A DNA stretch of 64,000 nucleotides, taken from NCBI GenBank assembly GCA_027886175.1, contig JAJNNQ010000024.1, positions 620,001 through 684,000 of the forward strand, read 5' to 3'. The notes under the pieces were generated by a model, which worked only from the letters and a program-made list of their open reading frames with translations, was not told the DNA's origin and did not search any database. This document shows positions 10,110 through 20,602 of this stretch, piece after piece. Numbering within the stretch: position 1 is the stretch's first letter; each line of letters begins with the position of its first letter. The translations under genes were made by a program, and so were the position numbers. Source of the DNA: Phylloscopus collybita (taxonomy: Eukaryota > Chordata > Aves > Passeriformes > Phylloscopidae).

Positions 10110-11049
10110 TGAGTGCGAGCCCCGAGCCTCCCTTCCCACGCCCCATGCCCCGCTCCTCTCCTTGTCCTTTCACCCCCACTAAGGTGGGGGCCCCCAGGTC
10201 GTACCCCGTCTGTGGGTCCCCTCCCGGGGTAAACCCAGAGCTTGCCCCAAACCTCCCAAATTCAGCCTACTTCTCTTAAGTCAGGAAGGCAGCCAGATCC
10301 GACCTCATCCCCGTGGGCTCGTGGCTGCTCAGCCCCCTCCTCCTCCTCCTCTTCCTCCTCGCAGCTGGGGGCTCATCCTGGGAGGTGCACCCCGAGTTAA
10401 GGGTGACCCATTTGGGAGGGGGATCAGCTGCCTCTGCACGGGGCAGAGCTGCTGGTGCAGCGGGCAAGGGGTGCCTGGGAGCTGGTGGGGGACAGGGTGG
10501 ATACCTGCAGATGGCATGTCCCAAAGGATGGCACACGTGGGGGACGGTGTCCCAGTGTCCCTTCCTGGCTGTGCCTTCTCCAGGGCCCCAGCAAGCTGTG
10601 AAGGTGCACAGGGGAGCCCGGGGGGGCTGGCAGAAGGGCACCATGCCAAAGGAGGGATGGCAGGTCAGAGGGGGTCTGGCAGCCAAAGGAAAGGAAATCC
10701 CCAGGAAGGTTTAGGGCAGCAACCCCTCAAGATGGGTTCACAGTGATTTGCAGGGGGCTGTGCCAGCTCTGCACCCTGCAGGGGTGCAGGATATGTGTCC
10801 ACCTCCCCACACATCCCTGGGGAAAGTAAACTTTGAAGCCAGCCCTCCTGGTTCCTTTGGGACAGCTGGGTCTCGACACTGTCCCCAGCCCTGGGGAGGA
10901 GAGAGGCAGGCAGCTGCCCCAGAGCCCTGGGAGCTTTATTCCCTCTGTGGAAGGACTGAAATGTAGGGAGAAGGCTGCTGGGAGTGCTAAAGGTTTGGCC
11001 ACCCAGTTTTGTGGCAGAGGAGGACCAGTTTGGGGTCATTGTTGGGTCC
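10110..11049 (+). other. KCNE3: Presumed KCNE3 intron, unique part
   Basis: DNA between the candidate first exon and the 39-bp array. It includes a CTC-rich stretch at 10336-10362. No exon or element is recognised. Confidence 0.4.
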
Positions 11050-12246
11050 TGAAAACACCTCCACTGTGAGGGCAGCTCTGTGAGATCCCAGGAACACCTC
11101 CACTGTGAGGGCAGCTCTGTGAGATCCCAGGAACACCTCCACTGTGAGGGCAGCTCTGTGAGGTGTTGGGAACACCTCCACTGTGAGGGCAGCTCTGTGA
11201 GGTGTTGGGAACACCTCCACTGTGAGGGCAGCTCTGTGAGATCCAGGGAACACCTCCACTGTGAGGGCAGCTCTGTGAGATCCAGGGAACACCTCCACTG
11301 TGAGGGCAGCTCTGTGAGATCCAGGGAACACCTCCACTGTGAGGGCAGCTCTGTGAGATCCGGGGAACACCTCCACTGTGAGGGCAGCTCTGTGAGGTCC
11401 AGGGAACACCTCCACTGTGAGGGCAGCTCTGTGAGATCCGGGGAACACCTCCACTGTGAGGGCAGCTCTGTGAGATCCGGGGAACACCTCCACTGTGAGG
11501 GCAGCTCTGTGAGGTGTTGGGAACACCTCCACTGTGAGGGCAGCTCTGTGAGATCCAGGGAACACCTCCACTGTGAGGGCAGCTCTGTGAGGTCCAGGGA
11601 ACACCTCCACTGTGAGGGCAGCTCTGTGAGGTGTTGGGAACACCTCCACTGTGAGGGCAGCTCTGTGAGGTCCAGGGAACACCTCCACTGTGAGTGCAGC
11701 TCTGTGAGATCCAGGGAACACCTCCACTGTGAGGGCAGCTCTGTGAGATCCCAGGAACACCTCCACTGTGAGGGCAGCTCTGTGAGGTGTTGGGAACACC
11801 TCCAGTGTGAGGGCAGCTCTGTGAGGTCCAGGGAACACCTCCACTGTGAGGGCAGCTCTGTGAGGTGTTGGGAACACCTCCACTGTGAGGGCAGCTCTGT
11901 GAGATCCAGGGAACACCTCCACTGTGAGGGCAGCTCTGTGAGATCCCAGGAACACCTCCACTGTGAGGGCAGCTCTGTGAGATCCCAGGAACACCTCCAC
12001 TGTGAGGGCAGCTCTGTGAGGTGTTGGGAACACCTCCACTGTGAGGGCAGCTCTGTGAGGTGTTGGGAACACCTCCACTGTGAGGGCAGCTCTGTGAGGT
12101 GTTGGGAACACCTCCACTGTGAGGGCAGCTCTGTGAGATCCAGGGAACACCTCCACTGTGAGGGCAGCTCTGTGAGATCCCAGGAACACCTCCACTGTGA
12201 GGGCAGCTCTGTGAGATCCCAGGAACACCTCCACTGTGAGGACAGC
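11050..12246. repeat. 39-bp minisatellite, about 30 copies, upstream of KCNE3 exon
   Basis: About 30 head-to-tail 39-bp units share the core AACACCTCCACTGTGAGGGC followed by AGCTCTGTGAG and a variable 8-10 bp tail. Five tail types occur: GATCCCAGG, GGTGTTGGG, GATCCAGGG, GATCCGGGG and GGTCCAGGG. Because 39 is divisible by three and the unit lacks stops in most frames, 390-600 codon open frames occur on both strands; none resembles a protein family. The array ends about 30 bp before the KCNE3 splice acceptor. Confidence 0.97.
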
Positions 12247-12289
12247 CTCTTCTGAGTCTCCCTGTCCTTCCCCACAGCCTGTTGGGGAC

Positions 12290-12592
12290 ATGGAGGAGAA
12301 CAACCGGACGGAGACTTGGCACCCGAGCCTGCGGGCAGTGCTGAGCGCCCTGAACCAGACGCTGCAGGGGGCCCTGGCCTGCCCCGGGCAGCCCCCGGCC
12401 GGCGCTGCGGGGGCCGCGCGCGCCGGCCCCGCCGGCCGCCACGACAACGCCTACATGTACATCCTCTTCGTCATGACGCTCTTCGCCGCCACCGTGGGCA
12501 GCCTCATCCTGGGCTACACCCGCTCCCGCAAGGTGGACAAGCGCAGTGACCCCTACCACATCTACATCAAGAACAGGGTCTCCATGATCTGA
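12290..12592 (+). CDS. KCNE3: KCNE3, voltage-gated potassium channel beta subunit (MiRP2)
   Basis: KCNE3 is a single-span membrane protein that joins KCNQ1 and other Kv channels; with KCNQ1 it makes a near-constitutively open K+ channel used in epithelial transport. The 100-aa product is close to the human length (103). Residues 1-53 are extracellular with two N-glycosylation sequons (NRT at 5-7, NQT at 22-24); this half is variable and Ala/Gly/Pro-rich here. The transmembrane span is about 55-76, including the TVG at 68-70 that matches the segment controlling KCNQ1 gating. The tail SRKVDKRSDPYHIYIKNRV is almost invariant in the family. The whole CDS is in one exon whose acceptor AG is at 12276-12277, 12 bp before the ATG, as expected for KCNE genes. 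Confidence 0.96.
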   Translation: MEENNRTETWHPSLRAVLSALNQTLQGALACPGQPPAGAAGAARAGPAGRHDNAYMYILFVMTLFAATVGSLILGYTRSRKVDKRSDPYHIYIKNRVSMI

Positions 12593-13090
12593 GCTGAGCC
12601 CGCACCTTGTCCCCGGGGAGCCGCTGGCCTTGGGGCCACCTTGCTGTGCACGTCCCGCTCGCCGTGGGATGGGACGGTGCTGCTGGCCCCAAAGCCGCTG
12701 GGAACCCCCTAAAGCTGCTGAGAACCTCCCAAAGCTGCTGGGAACCCCCACCGTGGACAAGCCCAGTCCTGGTGTGAGCGATGCTGGGATGTCCTGGCTG
12801 GCAGGAGCTGGAAGAATGTGACCTTCAAGCAGACCCTGGTCCTGCAGACCCACCTCGGCACCAGCATGGGCATGGGGATGGCAGGGGCAGCTCCTTTCTC
12901 ACCGTGGCCGTGGGGGCTGGCAGGAGCCTTCAAGGAGAGTGTTTCTCCATTTCCCTATTCAGATCCTCTCTGGGCTCCCAGCAGCTGTGACTGGTTCACG
13001 GGTTTTTCTGGTGCTGAAACCCTGTAATGTTTGAGCTGGGCTGGGCCCTGCTTTTCTGGCAGGGAATTAAAAGAGGTGGTGGGTTCCAGA
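12593..13090 (+). other. KCNE3: KCNE3 3' UTR (candidate end near 13090)
   Basis: Follows the TGA stop at 12590-12592. A variant signal ATTAAA at 13066-13071 is followed by G/T-rich sequence and could mark the 3' end. Other sites further on cannot be excluded. Confidence 0.45.
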
Positions 13091-13269
13091 GGACTTGTGT
13101 TTGCTTCTCCTCCGAGCAAAGTTGGTGTTTGGGGCAATCCATGGGGCACAGCTCTGTGCCAGAGCCCAGGGGATGCCGGAAGGGCTAAACCTGCTGCCTG
13201 TGTGCTGCCAAGGTGGACTCAAGGGCAGCCCTTTGGTGGCATCACAACCCCTAGGATGGGACACCCCGC

Positions 13270-13540
13270 ATTCCCAGTGGGGTGTTTGTTTTGTCCCCGT
13301 ATTCCCAGCAGGATGTTTTGTCCCCACATTCCCAGCAGGATGCTTTGCCCACATTCCCAGCAGGATGTTTTGTCCCCACATTCCCAGCAGGATGCTTTGT
13401 CCCCACATTCCCAGCAGGATGTTTTGTCCCCACATTCCCAGTGGAGTGTTTTGTCCCCACATTCCCAGCAGGATGCTTTGCCCCCACATTCCCAGCAGGA
13501 TGCTTTGCCCCCACATTCCCAGCGGGATCCCTTGTCCCCG
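13270..13540. repeat. 27-bp minisatellite, about 10 copies
   Basis: Ten imperfect copies of a 27-bp unit ATTCCCAGCAGGATGTTTTG plus TCCCCAC. Variants alternate GTTTTG with GCTTTG, and one copy is 2 bp shorter. It lies downstream of KCNE3. Open frames through it are periodic artefacts. Confidence 0.95.
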
Positions 13541-16444
13541 TTGCTGTCCGGGCAGCGCTGCCGGAGCCGTGGGCACGCTGCACTGTGAGTGTGGCCCGAG
13601 CTGGCCGGAGGTGTGTAGCTCCAAGCATCTCCCAAGGTCTCTCCGGGCTCCGGATGGCGATGCCGGAGTCTTTCCTGCTTCCTTCCTGCTGTCAGCTGCA
13701 GCTTTGGCCTTTTGTACCGCAGGTCCCAAATGTGTTTTCCATGGGGTGAGGGCGCAGCGGTGGACGGGAAGGGGATGTTCTTGGGTCCTGCTGGCCTCCT
13801 TGGCTTTGACTCCGCTATTAAGCTGGCCGGGTTTGGACCTGGCCTGTGGGGTGGCCAGTGTCCAGGACAGTAAATGTCCCTGTCCTTCAAAACAGGCTGT
13901 GGGGCAGCGCCAGTGACCCAGCGTCTCGCACGTCTTAACCTGTTCGTAATGGCATAATGAATGTCTTTAATTGCAGCTAGATTAGCTGGCCCATAGGGGC
14001 CTTTCCGCCTGCATTCCAAGGTTAAACAGAGTTGCAATCCTGAGCCCAAACAGTGACGCCAAACCCTAATCCAAAAAATAATAGTGGATGTGAGTATGTT
14101 TGGGGTAGGGCTGGAAACCTTGGCACCGGAGGCACCGGGACGGCAGCAGCTTAGCGACCGGTTCCTGATTTGCCATGCCCTTGGCTTGGGCACAAAACCT
14201 GGAGCAGGGGGGTCTGGGCAGCCCACTTTGGGGCTGATCCCACTGGGATTCCTGAGCCAGGCAGGGCGCTCTGGGGCGCAGGTGTCCTCCGGCACCTGGC
14301 CCCAGCGGGAAGCAGCTCGAGAGGCTTTGCTCTGTTTATCTTGCACCTGCAGCGCTAGGAAAGGAAAATAAACCCTTTATCTGCAAATAAATCAGGGGAG
14401 TCGGGCCAGGTGGGGACAGAGACACACACCGTGCTGATCCTTTTCCCTCCGCCTCGCCGGGGTTTGTCCTCCTCTGACGCCAGCCCCTCCAGCGGGGTGA
14501 GCCGTGGAGCAGCCAGGGCCAGGATGTGGGACCCTGTGATGGGACAGGGGCTGGATGGTGAGTATGGTACCCCCAAATCCCCTCAGTGACGTGGGATTCT
14601 TGCTTTTCCCACTTTTGGGGGAGAGGGATGAATCTGGTGACTCCGGAATCTCTTCTGATGCTGTGACCCAAGGGGAAAAACCCCGCTGAAGGACAGTATG
14701 TCATAAAATTTTTGGAATAAAAAAAACCACACTGCTCTTCCCTAATCCAGAAGATTCTGAGGGTGAAAATCCCTCCTGCAAGACACAGCTTCTGCAGCAA
14801 TGGTTACCCACCCACCATCCATTGGCAGCTCCACTGTCCATCCATCCCTGCCGGTAAATGCGGAGCAGAGCCTGCGGCGGAGCAGGGCAGGGCAGGGCAG
14901 GGCAGGGCAGGGCAGGGCTGGGCAGGGCTGGGGGGACGCCCCGGGCGCCCCCACTCCGGAGTCGCCGGCTGGATGCCACCAGGCTGGGTGACAAGATGTC
15001 AGTGCCACCTTGTGGCAGCTGCCTCAGGGTCCCGGTGTCACACGGCCGTGACAGCCCGGCACCCCTGGGGGGAGAGCAGGGACTTGTACCCACGGGTCCT
15101 CTGGCTCCTGTCGCCTGTCCTTGTCCCCTTGGCACCCACAGCTCCAGCCTGGCTGGTGTCCCCATGGGATCCGTGTCTCTGGGCTGTCTGGGTGTCCCCA
15201 TGGCACCCACAGCTCCAGCCTGGCTGGTGTCCCCGTGGGATCCATGGTCTGATCAAACATCCTCAGCAGTGGATTGTGCTGGGCTGCTCCGAGGGACACA
15301 GAAACAGGGATATATGAGGGAAGGATGGACTTGGGAGCCAAGGGAAGGATTTTGCAGCTATTTGGATGCTTGTCCCAGAGCTCCGAGATTCCTCCTCGAG
15401 CCCATGGGTTCTGGCCTCACTCCCTGGACTGCAGCCCCAGGAGCAGACGATTCCTGGGTCACACTCACAAAGCTTTTGTTAACAGCAAGGAGATGCCCTC
15501 AGAACACACAGAGAGGAGCTGGGAGTGTGTCGGTCTTGGCTGAATCCCTAAATCCAACTGAGCAAATTGTAGCTGATTACATTTGGGCTTTAAGCAATGC
15601 AGCTAGGGAAAAAAAAAAAAATAAAAGGCTCCGGGGAGGCTAATTTATTTAACACTTTTTTTTTGTTGGCACACAGCAATGGATCACGGGTGAGACAGTG
15701 CCTGGTATCTGGGAAAGGATATCAAAATGTGTGGGAAGCTGGGGCTGACCTTGGCTTAGCAGATGACTGGTTGGACTGTTGGAGCACAGGAACCGCAGGA
15801 GCCCGTTCCTGGGGCTGCTTTGATGCCGGGCATTTCGATAAGGAATGCATGAGGTGAAATGATAGCGCCTCAGGGTGAGAGGGCGACTGCTATCAGTGAA
15901 TGCTGAGCTGCCAGCACGGCTGCCTCGGGTCATACTGCTTTGGAAGGGCTGGCCCAGCCTGCCTGAGCACGGGGAAGCTGTGTTCCCGGGGAGCTGCTCC
16001 TCCAGCAGAGCTGGCCGTGCTCTGTGGGACTGCTGCCTTCTGCGGGGAGCGGGGGAAGAGCTGCTCTGCCCTCAGGAGTGCTGAGCCAGGCTCTCATCTC
16101 CAGTGCTGCTGTGCAGCCTGAGGGACAGAGGGGTCACGGTGGGGAAAGCTGATTTGGGAAATCCAGAAATTTGGGGAATCCAGGAATGGTGAAGGGAGGT
16201 GCTCCTGCCCTCTCTTTTTGACCAGAGCAGAGGTTTTTCCAGTGGCTCTGAGCTGCGGGTTACAAACTGCTTTTAAAGCATATTTAGGGTGTTATGCTCC
16301 TCAGGAGGCTAAGGAGCGTGCTACCAGTGCCAGAGGGTGTGGGATCAGGCCTTCCCAAAGCTGACATCATGAAGCATTGAGCCAGGGACAGTTGCAGAAC
16401 TTCCAAAACCATCTCCTAATGCCAGTAGTCCCTGTTGCATCCTT
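13541..16444. other. KCNE3-PGM2L1 intergenic, no gene seen
   Basis: About 2.9 kb without a supportable gene. An AT-rich island at 13940-14100 contains TTTAATTGCAGCTAGATTAG and could be a conserved regulatory element. A GGGCA pentamer run lies at 14881-14930. A ~60-bp duplication (CACCCACAGCTCCAGCCTGG core) lies at 15130-15245. Confidence 0.45.
14881..14930. repeat. (GGGCA)n short tandem repeat
   Basis: About eight to ten GGGCA units, the last ones degenerating to GGGCTGGGCA. Simple sequence. Confidence 0.9.
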
Positions 16445-16450
16445 CCCACC

Positions 16451-16743
16451 TGTTGCTGTGGGACACGATCAATGAGACACGGACTCACGGTTTAGAAGGC
16501 TGAAGCTCTGAAAAGGGGCTGGTTTATTTTTAGAACTGATTTTTATACTATTTTACAATGTGCCCACCTAAGAGGTGGGATCTCTGGACCCATTGGATAC
16601 ACCAAGGGTCAACAAGCAAAGTCTCTCTTCAGAAGAGGGAAAAGTGAAAAACAAGATAGTTTACATAGAGTGACCTTATTTACTGACTCTGATCCCTGAG
16701 AAAGAGTTTAAGAAAAATGCAAACATAAAAAACAGTGACTACA
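16451..16743 (-). mobile_element. Solo LTR, ERVK-like, antisense orientation
   Basis: A 293-bp element reads on the minus strand from TGTAGTCAC (16743) to CAGCAACA (16451), so it has TG...CA termini. It is flanked by identical 6-bp direct repeats CCCACC (16445-16450 and 16744-16749), the target-site duplication length of class II (ERVK-type) endogenous retroviruses. On the minus strand a TATA-like ATAAAAATC (about 16540) and an AATAAA signal (about 16525-16530) lie in the expected U3-R order, followed by a short U5. No internal gag, pol or env sequence is present, so this is a solo LTR left by recombination. Confidence 0.85.
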
Positions 16744-16749
16744 CCCACC

Positions 16750-17399
16750 TGCCAGCCTGTGCTCTGTGCCCCTGCTCTGCCTGCAGAGCGCCTGTGCTCC
16801 TTCAGGACAGAGCCCTTCTCCTGCTGTGCCCCCGGATCTGCCCAAACCCGGCATTCCAGCCCAAAAAGGCACCCGTGCCCCTGGCCTGCGGTGGCAGCTC
16901 GGCGGGGATGTCCTCGCTCCTGCCTGGAGCACTGCACTGCCTTGCTGACAACCCACGGCTCTGGGAGGGCAGGCAAGGCTGGGAGTTGCTGTGTCATTGC
17001 CAGGTAACCCAAGAGGCCCGGGAGAACAAACAGGGTGTTCAGGAGACATCAATAATAAACCAAAACTCGTGCCCCAGAGCCAGGGCGTGCACAGTGCTGA
17101 GAGGCTCAGCCACGGGCTGCAGGAATACACTGGGGTCACCCACACAACCCCGGCTCTCTGCAGCAAGTGGGAGTGGAAAAGCATCCTGGAATGCCACGGG
17201 AGCTCCGGGCTCTTTGTACGCGATGGAACTGCAGATTGCCATGGAAACGCTGCTCCGGCCGGCCTCCACCCCGGGCTCCCTGGGAGGCCCCTGTGAGATC
17301 ATGGGGCTGGTCCCATGGATTTGGGCTGTGGAACCAGATCCCTGAGGATGCTAACGGGATGGGAGAGATGTTTTAAATTCTGATGTCTGCCTTAGCCCT
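16750..17399. other. Intergenic, no gene seen
   Basis: GC-moderate intergenic DNA between the solo LTR and a CR1 copy. Nothing is recognised. Confidence 0.45.
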
Positions 17400-17880
17400 T
17401 CTTGTGGGCTGATCCCCAGTGTGGGCAGCAGGGCAGGGGGGTTCTGCCCCTGAGCTCAGGTGAGACCCCACCTGCAGAGCTGCCTCAGCCCGGGGCCAGC
17501 AGCAGCACCTGGAGCTGCTGGAGAATCCAGAGGAGGCAGCAGGATGATCAGAGGGATGGAGCCCCTCTGCTGTGAGAGAAGGCTGAGGGAATTTGAGATT
17601 GTTTAGCCCAGACTAGAGAAGCTCCAGGGTGACCTAATTGTGGCCTTCCAGTACCTGAAGGGAACCTACGAGAAGGACAGAGAGACTTTTTACAAGAGTT
17701 CCAGGAGAAGTCTGTCTCAAACCGACAGAGAACTGACTTAGAAATTAGAATAATTAGAAATCAGGAGGAAATTCTTTGCTCAGAGAAGCCGCCCCTGGAT
17801 CCCTGGCAGTGTCCAAGGCCAGGCCCTGAGCAGCCTGCCGTAGTGGGAGGTGTCCCTGCCCACGGCAGGGCTGGGGCTGG
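17400..17880 (+). mobile_element. CR1 LINE fragment
   Basis: Sense CR1 copy with GTGAGACCCCACCTGCAGAG, CACCTGGAGCTGCTGGAGA, then a different middle (AGGAGGAAATTCTTTGCTC) and the 3' block GATCCCTGGCAGTGTCCAAG...GGGAGGTGTCCCTGCCC. The middle resembles an older CR1 subfamily than the ends, so the copy may be mosaic or strongly diverged. No intact ORF. Confidence 0.8.
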
Positions 17881-19424
17881 AGCTGCTCTGGTCCCAAGGG
17901 CAGCCCCTGGGTTTCCTGCTGGCAGGCCGAGAGCAGGGCTGCCCTGGCTGCAGGAGCAGTGTCTGCACCGTGGCTGTGGGGGCTCACGCTCCCTCTGGCC
18001 CGGGAGCAGCCCTTCCCTCCCTGCCACGGGCCCTGGCAGCTCCCAGCACACGAGCTGCCAGCAGCCTGGCAGCCTTCTCCTGCTGCCAGCCTGGCTGCTG
18101 TCCATGCTGGCAGCCTGGCCTCTCCTCTCCTCTCCTGGCTCGGGGTCCCTGGGCTGTTTGCTGCTGCTCCCTTCACCCTGCGCGTGCTGCGCCAGTCGGG
18201 CGGAACAGGCCTGAGGGCAGAAACATGGAAACCTTGGCTTTCCTGCACTGGCAGAGTACTGCCCCTGTTCTGGCTTTTTCCCCAGGACCCTGAGGACTGG
18301 GAATTTTGTTGCTAGCAGCAGGTGAGCAGAGGTGTTTGTGCTGGCCCTGCAGGCCCCCCAGGAGAGCCCTGCTGTGCGGGGCCTCCAACACTCCAGGCGT
18401 GCCAGCAGATGGGACTGGCTTTAGCTCCCCTGGAACAATAATCAGCTTTAACAATTCTTCTGGAGGCTGATTGACCCTCAAACACACTGGACTTAGTTGT
18501 CATTTCCCACGAGGTCAGTGTTTTCTGCAGGAAATGTCCATCAGCACTGTTATCTTTTTCCATGATTGCCCTGCTCTGGTGCTGCTCAGCCTGCCTGGCA
18601 TCTGCCACTGGGAGCCTTCCAGCTCGATATCCAAAGCCTTCTCACAGGGAAACAGTGGGGAACTAATCATCACTTCCCAATGTGGGGTGCACTGGTGAGG
18701 TCCTGGGAGGCATGGAACTGCTCTGTGCTGCAGTTATTCCTGCAAAGGAAATAACTTTTATCCTCCATGAGACTATTTTGTCCTTCAGGGGAATAATCAT
18801 GGAAGAGCACTGACACCAGAGAGAGGGATAATTCTCCAATCTTTCATCCGGTTTTGGGGGAAACCCAAGGTTTTATGGGCTGGAGCTCCTGTTATCCTGG
18901 GCTCTGGCCTTCCCTTCCTGAAGACAAAACACAAAGGGGGAGATAAGAGTAGCAAAAGCATGCAAAACACTGAGCTCTGGAGAAATGTGCCAGGGACGTG
19001 GTTCTGATCAGACTTCTGGGCTCGGGCTGGCATCAGCACTGCTGCAAATGCTGCCAGATGTACAAGAAGGAATGATTACATCCCATTTCCTCACTTTATC
19101 AGTGTCCAGGCTCTTCTCCTTCTCTGTTCCACCAACAGGGATAGAAGAGGACTTCGGAGCGCCCTCACCTCTGGTGACTTCCTCCTTATCTTTATCTTCT
19201 GTTGACTTCAATCAGTAATTCACTGTAACAGACCAATCAAAAGGTTTATCTCCCCACACCCAGCCAGACTCTGGACCGGAGGGTTTGTTCATGTGTGAGC
19301 CAAACTTTCCTATGATTCCCCTCTCCATGTACAGTGTTCAACACTCTGCTGCCCTGTGGGGTGTCCCCAAGCACCTCCTGTGTAGCACTCCCACAGCCTC
19401 TGCCCATCTTCCCAAAGCCTCCCA
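17881..19424. other. Intergenic, no gene seen
   Basis: About 1.5 kb. The first 350 bp are rich in CTGGCAGC-type words; the rest is unique. No gene is supported. Confidence 0.45.
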
Positions 19425-19935
19425 TCCTCACCTGCAGAGCTGCCTCCAGCCCTGGGGTCCCAGCACCGGAGGGACACGGAGCTGCTGGAGCCCTGGAGCT
19501 GCTCCAGGGCTGGAGCCCCTCTGCTCTGGGGCCAGGCTGGCAGAGCTGGGGGTGCTCACCTGGAGAGGAGAAGGCTCCAGGGAGAGCTCAGAGCCCCTGG
19601 CAGGGCCTGAAGGGGCTCCAGGAGAGCTGGAGAGGGGCTGGGGACAAGGGCTGGAGGGACAGGACACAGGGAATGGCTGCCAGTGCCAGAGGGCAAAGTT
19701 GGGTGGGATACTGGGAAGGAATTCCTGGCTGTGAGGGTGGCGAGGCCCTGGCACAGGGTGCCCAGAGATGCTGTGGCTGCCCCTGGATCCCTGGCAGTGT
19801 CCAAGGCCAGGCTGGATAGGGCTTGGAGCAACCTGGGACAGTGGAAGGCATCCCTGCCCATGGCAGGGGGTGGGAATGAAATAAGATTTAAGGTCTTTTT
19901 CAACCGAAACCATCTGTGATTCCATGATTCTATGC
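19425..19935 (+). mobile_element. CR1 LINE 3' fragment, about 500 bp
   Basis: The clearest CR1 copy with its 3' end in the window: CACCTGCAGAGCTGCC, GGCTGGAGCCCCTCTGCTC, GGTGCTCACCTGGAGAGGAG, GGACACAGGGAATGGCTGCC, GATCCCTGGCAGTGTCCAAG, then the terminal ...TCTGTGATTCCATGATTCTA 8-mer-like tail typical of CR1. 5'-truncated and non-coding. Confidence 0.9.
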
Positions 19936-20399
19936 CTCTGCAGTGCCTGCTGTCACTATGGCAACTGCTGCGGGGACGTGGGGTGGGGTGGGGATGCTCT
20001 GTGGGACTGGGATGCTGTATGGGATTGGGATGATCTGTGGAGAGGGATGTTCTGGTCGGATGAGGATGCTGAGCAGGATGAGGATGCTCAGCAGGATGTG
20101 GTCACTCCGAGCCTGCTGCTCAGGGCCAGGCAATCCAATTAGCGCCGATGCAGCCAGGGGAGGGTTGTGATTCTCCTCCGAATGGCTTTGGAATTGCCAT
20201 CTGGAAACGCTTCTGAGCAAGCAGCTCATCTCCCTGGGCAGCGCCGTGTCCATTACCCTCTCGGAGGGACCATAGGATGCCGTGGGCAGCCCGAGGGGCT
20301 GCGAAGGGCTGTAGCCTTCCCTCGGATCCATCCCGCAGGCGGCGGACAGTTCCCGTTAGTGCGGGGTAGGGGACACACGGGACATTGTTTTTCACATCG
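19936..20399. other. Region upstream of PGM2L1 promoter
   Basis: Short degenerate GGGATGCT/GATGAGGATGCT words at 19980-20100 precede the PGM2L1 CpG island. No gene is seen. Confidence 0.45.
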
Positions 20400-20410
20400 C
20401 GGAGGAAGCG

Positions 20411-20421
20411 GGACTCGAACC
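20411..20421 (-). promoter_or_regulatory. TFIIIC B-box-like sequence
   Basis: The minus strand reads GGTTCGAGTCC, a perfect B box as found in tRNA genes. It is followed by CGCTTCCTCC, like the end of a T arm and acceptor stem. No A box or remaining tRNA body lies upstream, so this is a tRNA remnant, a TFIIIC-only site or chance. Confidence 0.4.
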
Positions 20422-20471
20422 CCCGGCCCCTCAGCCCTGTCCGGCTGCCTGGGGCGGCGGCGCGCCGCGAC

Positions 20472-20491
20472 GGCTGCTGGGAGTTGTAGTT
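20472..20491 (-). promoter_or_regulatory. ZNF143/SBS-like motif, reverse orientation
   Basis: CTGCTGGGAGTTGTAGTT reads on the minus strand as AACTACAACTCCCAGCAG, matching the ACTACAANTCCCAGNA core bound by ZNF143/Staf and often by THAP11/HCFC1 complexes at CpG promoters. Confidence 0.65.
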
Positions 20492-20530
20492 TCTCCCTGC
20501 CTGCTGTCCCGGCCCTTCCTGGCCCCAGGG

Positions 20531-20550
20531 ACTACACTTCCCGTCATGCC
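20531..20550 (+). promoter_or_regulatory. ZNF143/SBS-like motif, forward orientation
   Basis: ACTACACTTCCCGTCATGCC closely matches the SBS consensus, including the 3' ATGC extension. It faces away from the copy at 20472 with a 39-bp gap. Confidence 0.65.
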
Positions 20551-20602
20551 CCGCGGAGGGGCGAGGCGGGGCGGTGGCTCGGGGCGGGCCCGGTGAGGAG
20601 GA

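Noticed and set aside
11050..12246. CRISPR-like array of repeats and variable segments
   Set aside because: The units are contiguous, with only a few recurring tail variants rather than unique spacers, and the context is vertebrate.
10665..12853. Open frames of 390-605 codons on both strands around 11050-12250
   Set aside because: They are translations of a 39-bp tandem repeat whose unit length is divisible by three. There are no domains, splice logic or family match, and opposite-strand frames are equally open.
17400..19935. CR1 copies as possible active LINEs
   Set aside because: All copies are 5'-truncated fragments under 550 bp without a reverse-transcriptase frame.
20400..20421. tRNA gene suggested by a perfect B box
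   Set aside because: There is no A box, anticodon arm or 5' acceptor strand at the proper distance. At most it is a 3' remnant or a TFIIIC site.
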